Below are positions 1 to 7,481 of a DNA stretch of 10,312 nt, in pieces. Below the pieces are notes generated by a model that was not told where the DNA came from, made no database searches, and saw only the letters and a list, made by a program, of their open reading frames with translations. The position numbers and the translations under genes are program-made. Every line of letters begins with the position of its first letter. The stretch's first letter is position 1. This DNA comes from Acanthamoeba lenticulata (Eukaryota; Discosea; Longamoebia; Acanthamoebidae): assembly GCA_002179805.1 (NCBI GenBank), contig NAVB01002421.1, forward strand, positions 1 through 10,312, in the 5' to 3' direction.

Positions 1-2200
1 ATTCAGGGGAGTCGGAGAACCGGTGGGAAGGATGAGGAGCTGCGGGGCGGTCAAGTTGAACTGCAGCACGGGCTCGCCTGTGACGCTGATGCTCGCGTTT
101 GACCGGAAGTAGGCTGGCGATGGCGACGGCGCCGGCGGTGTCGCCGACGGTATCGGAGTAACGCTTAGGCAAGTGTCTGGCATGTTCCCCCCCCCCCCAA
201 TCATCCCGGGCCACCATCATCATCGTCAACGTTGTTGTCGTGTGACCACAAGGTGCAAGCCGCGAAGAGAGAGAAGGCGATTGTGTACTCGTAATGGCCA
301 GACCGGCAAGCCAAGAGAAGGTGTAGGCCGCCGAGCAGTTCGAACAGCAGTTGACCAGGCCGGGGAAGTTGATCGCCGTCGCCCCCGCATCTTGGCAAGC
401 GATCTGCATGCTGCCGGAGGTGTTGACGTTGAGCACGGCATCGTAGGGATTGTCCACGCCGAGGCCACCTGAGCCGACCGCGATGGTCGTCGTGCCATTG
501 ACCAGCCACTGCGCCGTGCTGTCCAGCACAACACCTGTTCGCCGCGCCACACTTTGAGATTTTGGTTTGGCCATAAAAAGGTATATTTTAAAATAGTATT
601 TGTTTAATCTTTAAAAAAAAAAAAGAGCGAGAGAGAGGGAAAGAGAACCTCTGCCAAAGGCGCCAATTGCCCTGATGGACGTTGTATTTGTTTGCACCCA
701 GCCGGTCAGGCCCGTAAGTGCCACTCCTACACATGTGCACCCCCGTCCGTCATGTGTGAGTAAGCAAGTCAAAAAGAGAACGGAAGGGAACAGCATGGAC
801 CGGTGCATCCCTGGCCGGTGCACTCCACATCAAAAGCTCCCTGTTGGTTCCAGGTTGTCCACTTCATCCATGCGCCTGTTGTTTTAGAGTATCGTTCCAC
901 ATGAATGTTGTTTCAAGAAACCCAGAATCTGGAAATGGGGGAAGTCCGCACCATAGCCTTGGCTGAACCGGGCCGTGTAGCTGCCCTTTTGGGTCCACAC
1001 TGAATTGAGACCGTACGAGACGCCTGGATGAACACTCGCAAGTGACAAAGTGAGCCATTTCTGGGGATTCTTTCACTCAAGACATAATAATAGTCCCGGA
1101 ATGTGGCGAACCCCAGCACGTGACGCCAAGAGGGCACTGAATGGACACATCACCGGCCTGGAACCAATTCCCGGCATTTAAGGTCACACCTGTTCTCGTT
1201 GATCGTTGATGGCCCAGCGCCCAGAGGACACGATCAGGCCAGAGGGCTGGTTTGGGAGGGCAGAGGGCTGGAGAGAGGCGGACCAGTGCGATTGTCGGTG
1301 TTGCTCGCGTTGGTAAATTCGATGAACAGGTCACCGCGTTGTTCAATGTAAGTGGTTTGGCCCACCGAATTAATCGCTGTTGTTGGCAACAACAACAACA
1401 ACGCACAGCCAATAGGTCAGTTGATGGTCGCGGGAGGCCAATAAGATTGCAGGAACAGGAGCAAGGGGGCTTCAGGACCAAAGGCAGACGCGGTGGTGAT
1501 GTTCAAGGGGTGATCAAACGTGAGATGGGCGCCCTCCTCCAGAGCGAAGCCTGGCCATGCACATACACACGCAACGCCGTGTCAGGCGGCAGCCACAGCA
1601 GCCAACAGGTAACAGAAACAACAAAGGAAGAAAGATCACAGCTGCTTTGAATCCAGTACCGCCGTTGATGAGCGTGAGCGAGCCGTTGTTGATGTTGAGC
1701 ACCATTGACAGACCAAGGGTGATCCAGTAGGGATCACTGGCATTGGCCGCCACCTCGACCTGCACGCCCGCGGGGTCCAACCTGCCCTCCCCCCCCCCCA
1801 ATCATGCACGCACCAGCGTAAGCCTCTTTCACAAGAGGAGGGAGCAAGTCAAAAAGCCGGAGATACTCGAGATTCACGGTGAAGTCAGTCCCCGGCGCAA
1901 GTCGGATGCGGGACTCATTGGCATAGACGCCGCTGGTAACCGCGACGGTGTCGCCACTAATGTCGATGGCCGCAAGAGCATCGCTGATGCTCTGGTAGTT
2001 GCACTCGCCCTGAGCTGAGGGGCATACAGTCACTGAAGAAAAGAAGGATAGAAAAGGGAGATCAGGCGGGGAGGGCGCCACAGGTGCAGACAGCTCAAGG
2101 AGAAGGAGGTCAGCGTACAAGTAAGGCCGGAGACAGAGAAAGAGAAGGCAAGAAGGAGAATAGAGAGACACGCCACCGCAGCGTTAGTCCTGCTTCGCAT
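1..2200 (-). CDS. Secreted/surface beta-helix-like repeat protein, 5' part (C-terminus beyond the left edge)
   Basis: Not a named gene that I recognise. My model is complement(join(<1..176, 304..534, 649..726, 801..875, 952..1023, 1112..1189, 1284..1376, 1479..1550, 1660..1759, 1878..2032, 2119..2200)), 404 residues in the window. Residues 1-27 are a typical signal peptide (basic start, long Leu/Ala/Phe core, small residues at the end). Residues 28-79 look like the opening of a pectin-lyase-like right-handed beta-helix: a VCPS start, then SISDALAAIDISGDTVAV and SGVY. Residues 114 to about 294 are short repeats, each ending in Gly; those at 169-294 have Trp near the eighth or ninth position. 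There are about twelve N-x-S/T sequons and paired cysteines, which fits an extracellular protein. Residues 353-366 begin a Pro/Ser/Ala linker. The start at 2200 places the signal peptide at the N-terminus; an in-frame Met at 2281 would bury it. Exon 2 could instead end at 1833, adding 15 residues. Substrate or ligand unknown; adhesion or carbohydrate binding is only a guess. Confidence 0.72.
187..204. repeat. Poly-C run (12 C) followed by AATCAT, intronic
   Basis: Twelve C on the plus strand, then AATCAT. It lies in the last intron in the window (177-303) of the left-hand minus-strand gene, just before its acceptor. Seventeen bases (11 C plus AATCAT) recur exactly at 1789-1805 in another intron of the same gene. 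Confidence 0.9.
763..776. repeat. 14-base intronic motif, copy 1
   Basis: AGCAAGTCAAAAAG on the plus strand, inside the minus-strand intron 727-800. The identical 14 bases occur at 1843-1856, which I place in intron 2 of the same gene. Both copies start roughly 20-25 bases downstream of the assigned donor on the minus strand. Confidence 0.7.
1789..1805. repeat. Poly-C run (11 C) followed by AATCAT, intronic
   Basis: Second copy of the 17-base string seen at 188-204. It lies inside intron 2 (1760-1877) of the left-hand gene, about 30 bases upstream of the acceptor I chose. Confidence 0.9.
1843..1856. repeat. 14-base intronic motif, copy 2
   Basis: Identical to 763-776. Its presence in a clear intron there is one reason to place this stretch in an intron too, and so to end exon 2 at 1878 rather than 1833. 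Confidence 0.65.
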
Positions 2201-2310
2201 CTTTTCCTGGCTCACAAAACGGCAACGGCCTCTCTTCTCTTGGCGAAGTTCTAAGTGACTTGTTTTTGTGCCAGGTTGCAAGCGCTTTTGTTTTGTGCTT
2301 CATGATTAAT

Positions 2311-2715
2311 TTACTGTTGCCCAGCACCAAAAAGCGCGCCACATTTTTTTGCCTTGGCTTTCTTTTGGTTCAGAGCTTTAGTCACAGTTCCTTGGCAGTA
2401 AAGTCGACCGCCGAGCTGTTGCATCCGTACCGCTCGTCGACGTCGGTGGCGCACGACAATGACGGCCAACGTGATGGCCGCCAAGGCAAACAAGACAGCA
2501 GGCACGCCCACGGCCACGCCGACGATCAGTCCCAGCAGGCTGTTGCTGCTCGACGTGCCCTCCTTCGTGTAGAAGGATTTTGAAGCGCCTGCCCCGACCA
2601 GCTGTTCAGGCGTGGCTGCCCACGACCCGTTGGCCACCATCGCGTTGGCCACCACTTGCACGCTGCCGTCAACCGGGCTGATGGCCACCTCGACCAGTCG
2701 CTCGAGCCTCGAGGA
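2311..2715 (-). CDS. Orphan C-terminal segment of a type I membrane protein; probable truncated relic
   Basis: An open frame of 134 codons to a TAA at 2313-2311. In order it holds an ectodomain-like stub (SPVDGSVQVVANAMVANGSW), a Gly/Ser/Thr-rich linker, a hydrophobic helix of about 28 residues that begins LLGLIVGVAVGVPAVLFAL, a basic stop-transfer RHRRRR, and a short Lys/Ala-rich cytoplasmic tail. This is the usual end of a single-pass surface protein. The frame is closed upstream by a TAG that could be read as a weak acceptor (CTGTAG), but 2716-3074 shows no exon, signal peptide or usable ATG on this strand before the opposing PX gene begins. Its ectodomain stub resembles sequence around exon 3 of the downstream gene (GVQVEVAANAS), suggesting a paralogue. 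The likeliest reading is the 3' remnant of a duplicated or disrupted gene. A frame shift or a distant exon cannot be excluded. Confidence 0.5.
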   Translation of the reverse strand, partial: SSRLERLVEVAISPVDGSVQVVANAMVANGSWAATPEQLVGAGASKSFYTKEGTSSSNSLLGLIVGVAVGVPAVLFALAAITLAVIVVRHRRRRAVRMQQLGGRLYCQGTVTKALNQKKAKAKKCGALFGAGQQ

Positions 2716-3074
2716 CTACAGGTGGGAGGGCGTGTGGAGGGTTATCGATGGCGAGGCTGGCGGCGCTATAGAGAAGCGTTGTTGCTCGCTTGTAAATTGC
2801 ACAACCGCTGATAGTGCTCCGAGAACTGTAGCCCCTAGTCAGGTATGTTGACCAGCATTGACTAAAGACGGGAATATCTTGCGTTCATTTCCTGCGAAAT
2901 AGCTGGCGCTAAAAACTGGAAAACTGTCAACACAAGATAAGAACAGGGAGCAGCTAAAGCCCCCCCAGGAGCAATTGGATAGACGTGGTAAGGCGGTTAT
3001 ATTTCTTTCTACCCTCAATTCCAAGTTCGCATGTTTTGCGATTTGTGATTTGACTGGCGATCGAATCCACATAC
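2716..3074 (+). promoter_or_regulatory. Upstream region of the PX gene, with a possible 5' UTR intron (2843-2968)
   Basis: No convincing coding frame on either strand. On the plus strand a very good donor (CAG|GTATGT, intron from 2843) and an acceptor after a C-rich tract (ending at 2968) would make a 126-nt intron in the leader of the PX gene; this is an inference. The only AT-rich core-promoter candidate is TTATATTT at 2997-3004, about 70 bases before the ATG at 3075. It is a weak TATA match and could not serve a transcript that also carries the leader intron. Confidence 0.35.
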
Positions 3075-6000
3075 ATGGGCAACACGACATCAGCAAACGA
3101 TGAGGACTTCTCGAAGACGATCGATTTCTGCAAACAGCTGCGCCTCTTGCACTTCGTAGTCAACGAGCCTCAGACGTACTCGGAGACCTACACGCAATTC
3201 CAAACACCTTGCGTTGTGGAGGCAGCAGAGGACAATGGCGTGCCAAAGGGTTTGCGGAGCCAGCACAAGGAGCTTACCCAGCGCATTGCTGAGATCGACT
3301 TCGCCGAGTATCGTCTCATGTTCTCCATTCGGCGCATCCTCTTCTCCGCTCCCTTCCGCGGTTCGATCATCGGCTATGACCTTGTGCCCATCGAGCCAGG
3401 CGGTCGATCTCGCCAAGTCAAGTACATAATCTGCTTCGACACGCACGAGCACCGTCCAGCCACAGCAGGTGCCCATCAAGACGAGGAAGGAGCGGGCGGA
3501 ATCAAGAGCTACCGAACAAAGCGAAGCTACAGCGAATTCCTGCAATTGGACGATCGCATTCGCAATCTCTTCTCTACGCGCAAGGAGCGCCAGGCCAAGC
3601 GCCAGTTTGAAGCTGAGCTCGATCGCCGCGATAACCTCGTGCGGCAGCTCGAGAAGGATTCCCTGGCAACTTCCTCCCTGCCAACTCGGCCGCCAAGAGA
3701 TACCACTTCTTCCTCCACTCCCTCTTCGCGCTCGCGAGCCTCTTCCTCCGCTTCAGATGGGCGCCGGCCCAGCATCGACGAAGTTCAACTGGAGGACGAC
3801 CTCTGGATTTACGTCAAACCCAAGCAAACGCCCAAGCGCAGCGACCAACTCGACGAAGCTGGGGCGGCTAAGGAGGGCGGTGACAACGACGTCGATGATG
3901 GTGGTGAGAGCGATGATGACGAGGGCGGGTACGAGAGCCTCCGCCTGCCGCCGCTACCAGGCAAGCAGTTCTGCTGGGACGACGCCAGCCGGCTGGCCCT
4001 CGCCGAGAAGCGCATGCCTCTCCTCGACGCCTATCTCCAGGCCGTCTTTGGTACGCCTGCGCCGAGAGCTTGGTTGCTGGCGTCACTCTGCCTCCTGCTG
4101 ACGTCACGTCATGTTGTGTGCAGCGAGTCCCTATTTGGTGAATCATGAGGTCTTTCTGCGCTTCCTCTTCTCGCCTGACTCGTTCGGGGCCGACATTGAA
4201 GTCGATGACGAAGAAGTCGCCGCCGCTGCCGCCGCCGATGACCAGCAGGTGGGCGGCAAACCGCGGACGGCCGAGGCCGTGCTCACCCCAACGACCCGCC
4301 AGCGCAGCGACTACGAGGGCGCCGTGTCCGACGCGGCCCTCGTCGAAGACTATGAGGGCACCTCCACAACCCATCATGGTGAAGCTGCTGAGACGAAGCC
4401 GCCGCGGTCAGTGACCGGGCGATCGCCGTCATCTCGCCGGCTCACCAACAGCGACCTCATCATCATCGACGAGTGGGAACACCACCAGGACAACAGCAAA
4501 GGGGAGGCCAAGAAGGAGGTGGACGAGCAGGACGCATCAGCGGTGGTACTGCCGCAGCTGCAGCCGTCTCTGGAACAGAGCCTCATTGAGTTCTTTGGGA
4601 CGTCCCCGTTCTACTCGCTCATGAACTCTGTGCCCGGCCGCACCGATGCTGAGACCGAAGCTCAGGCCGAGGTCGAGGTCGAGATGCAGCAGCTCACGCC
4701 CCCGCGCGACGTGCGGGACGACTGGTCCTTCCTCTGCGTGGAGATGGCCATCTGCAAGCGCCAGCGATCGCGCAAGCAGCGCCGGGCCAAGCAGCGGGAA
4801 CAGTCAGCGACGGCAACGGCCAAGCAGCAGCAACAACAGAAGAAGAGCAAAAAGGGCGAGGACGAAGTGGAGGCCGAAATGGAGATGGAAGACGAGGAGG
4901 AGGTGCTTCAGCTCCTCCAGGACTCGGAGACGCGGCGCTTCATCGAGCGCACGCGCACGCTCGAGCTCGCGGCCAAGCTGCGCAGCGGCCGGCCGCGTTC
5001 GCGTTCGCGCCCCTATGCCACGTGCGAGGCGGGCCTCCTCCGAGCGGCCAATGATGACGTCACATCAGGAAACAGGGGCGAAAAGAACCAGGCGAAGAAG
5101 AACCCTGAGGAAGAAGATGACGAGGAGGATGCCGAGGACGGGTGGCGGGTGGACGAGGAGGATGAAGAGGAGGAGCGACAGCGGCACAAGCGGGTCATGA
5201 GCCGACTGCACGAGGCCGAGGAGTGGGTCAACCAGCTCGATGGCGGGCGACGCAAGAAGAGGCGCCGGTGGCGTGTCACCAACGTCGAGAGCTACGTCCT
5301 CGCCACGGGTAGAACCCTCTTCCTCCCCATCTCCTTCTCGTGCCTGCTTCACATTCCTCACCTCGCCTCACCGTTGTCAACATCACCACCACTCGCAGGG
5401 ACGGGCGAGCTGCCGTCGGCGCTGCAGCAGTGCCTGGAGAAGCAGGCCAAGGCCATGGTGGTCGCACACGGCCTCGCGGTATGTGGGACAAGACCTTAAA
5501 TTAATTACGCATTGATGAATTATTAATCCTTTCTTGGACATTTACGCAGAGCGGAAAGACGGGCGCCATCATCGCGAGCAAGAAGGGCGCAGCCACCCTC
5601 CTCCAAAAGTCCCTCGCCGTCCTCGGTTCGTCATTTCGTTTTTATTTTATTTTATTTTTTTTATTACTATTATTATGTCAATTATTTGCTGAGTTCCAAA
5701 TATTTTGCTCTCCTGTTTTATCATTTCTGTTGACTCGAATTGGCGGAGCAGGTGTGACGGCGTCGCGCGAGGCGAACCTGATGATGGCCGCGTGCCTGCA
5801 GCTGGCCCTCTCGCGCGTGCTGTTGTTCTTGCGCCTCAACTCAGTCGAGTCCTACCTCTCCTCCCACTTCTTCATCCACTCTTCCACCTACATCGGCCAG
5901 GTCTGCCCTCCTCCTTCCTCATCATCATCATCATCATTCACATCCATACTTCCAGTCGATGATGGTGTTCACCATTGGATCATCGTTGACGGTGATAACC

Positions 6001-7043
6001 CACGACAGGTGGCGGCGATATCGGCCATCAACTCGGCCAAGCTGATCGCCAAGGCCAACATGCTTAGCGGACTGGTGGCCTTCCTCGTGGAGGAGATCTA
6101 CCTTCTCGCCCTCTTCCTCCGCATCTGGCGCGTCAATGGCGAACGCGGCCTTGATCTCCGCCACTTTATCAAGTGCGCCTCCCCTCCTTCCCTCCCTCCA
6201 ATGCATCCCTTTCCCCCCCCCCACCATCATCATCTCCTTTGTTGGCCTGACACACGCACAAACAGGGGCACGGTGGTGAACCTCGCGTCCAACACGTCGG
6301 CTTACGCGGGGGCCATTGCCGGCGGCACCATCGGGACCATCATCGAGCCCGGTTCGCGCGCCACCTCGCCCCGCCCATCGGGCTGCCTGAGTCGGGCTCG
6401 CACTCACTCGCTCGCACCTGCGTGTGTGTGTGCTTGACCAGGCGGCGGGACGATTATCGGGTCGCTCCTCGGAGGGATCATGTGCGGCCTGTTGGTCTCG
6501 TTCGGCTGCGACTACGTCTACGCCAAGTGGTACGGCGAGGACGATGAAGACGAGTTCGGGGACGAAGAGGAGGAGAGCATGGAGATGGTCGAGCTCGGTC
6601 GCCGCCGCCAGATCGAGGTTGGCGAAGATGAGGATGAAGACGATGAGGACGACGATGATGATGAAGAGTGGGAGCAGCTGCAGCTCAATGCCAATCTGTG
6701 GGAGGAGCTCGTGGCCGAGTTTGAGCAGCTCGACGGCAACGAGTACGAGCCCGACACGATCGACGACATCGTCAAGGCCCGCAAACGTGCCGAGGAGGCG
6801 CAGGCCAAGAAGAAGCAGCAGCAGCAGGGACAGACGAAGAAGAAGAACAAGAAGAAGGGCAGCGCGAGGAAGCGGAGCAGCAGCGCGACTTCGCCATCTT
6901 CATCTTCGTCGGAGGCGGTGCCAACGGCTGCGTCCAAGTGGAGCCGCGTGATGACAGCGGCGCGGAGGCGGCGGAAGCCGTCCCAGGCCAGCACACGGAG
7001 CGGCACCCGCGCCCACGACGAGTCGAGCCAGAGCGCTGTCTGA
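3075..7043 (+). CDS. PX-domain protein with N-myristoylation motif and C-terminal glycine-zipper membrane hairpin
   Basis: Model join(3075..4050, 4124..5308, 5399..5478, 5550..5625, 5752..5900, 6009..6172, 6266..6351, 6442..7043), 1105 residues. It starts MGNTTS, a good N-myristoylation consensus (Gly2, Ser6). A PX domain follows: strands from about residue 78, basic RTKRSYSEF (147-155) equivalent to the RRYSDF phosphoinositide element, then an insertion of about 120 residues (coiled-coil-like, Ser-rich, acidic), then LPPLPGK (291-297), a helix with YLQAVF, and FLRFLFSP (336-343) restored by joining exons 1 and 2. Residues 344-720 are charged and low complexity. Hydrophobic helices lie near 781-801 and 840-862. 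Residues 892-921 form a glycine zipper of two GxxxG helices around an EPGGG turn. The tail is strongly acidic, then Lys/Gln, then Ser/Arg rich. PX domains bind phosphatidylinositol phosphates, so an endosomal or plasma-membrane site is likely. The overall function is unknown. Intron 2 (90 nt) has no stop, so its retention would keep the frame. Confidence 0.85.
5919..5936. repeat. (TCA)6 microsatellite in an intron
   Basis: Six TCA units in the PX gene intron 5901-6008. No coding effect is expected. Confidence 0.9.
6213..6222. repeat. Poly-C run (10 C) in an intron
   Basis: Ten C followed by ACCATCATCATC, in the PX gene intron 6173-6265, about 40 bases before the acceptor. Similar in form to the C-runs at 187 and 1789. 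Confidence 0.9.
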
Positions 7044-7481
7044 TGCACAAGCCCCTCCCCCCCGTTTGTCTCTTTTATGGTGGTGGGACAAGGATTCAGG
7101 CCCAACCTGCTCCCTCCTTCTCATCTCTCTCCTTCTTCTCTTGCCTCTTATCTCTCTCTTTGTCTCTGTCTCTTGTCGCTCAGTTTCTCCGTTGCTTTCA
7201 GGCCACAACATGTGGTGTGTGTACATAAATCCCAATCACCCTTCCTCTCTCTCTCTCTCTACCTGCACAGATAAACTTTTCTGTTTGGGGCATCAGGTTT
7301 GGGACATCAGTCCACGCTGGAAATTGTTTCAAACACAAAAAAAGAAGGCGTCGATGTCTATTGTTTATGTACACATTCGACAAAAGGCAAGAGAGAGTGA
7401 TTAAAAGCTGGTACATCCCATATGGATTCGTTTGCGCCCGTGGTGGCGAGAGGCATTCAAGTCGTGCTTGATGGTACGTGC
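7044..7481. other. Convergent 3' intergenic region, pyrimidine rich, with (CT)8
   Basis: It separates the stop of the plus-strand PX gene from the stop of the minus-strand actin-binding repeat gene, and must hold both 3' UTRs and poly(A) sites. On the plus strand 7105-7200 is strongly C/T rich, and 7245-7260 is a pure (CT)8. There is no AATAAA on either strand; near matches are ATAAAT at 7225 (plus) and CATAAACAATAG on the minus strand near 7360-7371. I see no coding frame that I believe. Confidence 0.7.

Noticed and set aside
1077..1481. A 134-codon minus-strand frame taken as one exon
   Set aside because: Only parts are coding. Splice signals and repeat alignment divide the area into exons 1189-1112 and 1376-1284, with intron sequence between them in which no repeat pattern is seen.
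1782..1813. A 32-nt intron for the left-hand gene (GTGCGT donor, GGGCAG acceptor)
   Set aside because: Too short beside the 59-126 nt introns elsewhere in the window, and the phases on the two sides do not match.
2201..2281. Start codon at 2281 for the left-hand gene
   Set aside because: It would put 27 polar and charged residues in front of a clear signal peptide. The ATG at 2200 gives a normal secretory N-terminus.
5470..5561. P-loop-like GLASGKTG across the exon 3/4 junction of the PX gene
   Set aside because: A Walker A motif needs four residues between the first Gly or Ala and GK[ST]; here the residue at that position is His. No other NTPase motif follows.
6518..7105. A 195-codon Ser-rich minus-strand frame
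   Set aside because: It is the complement of the acidic and Lys-rich last exon of the PX gene (GAG/GAT/GAC read backwards give Ser, Leu and Ile). No independent signal.
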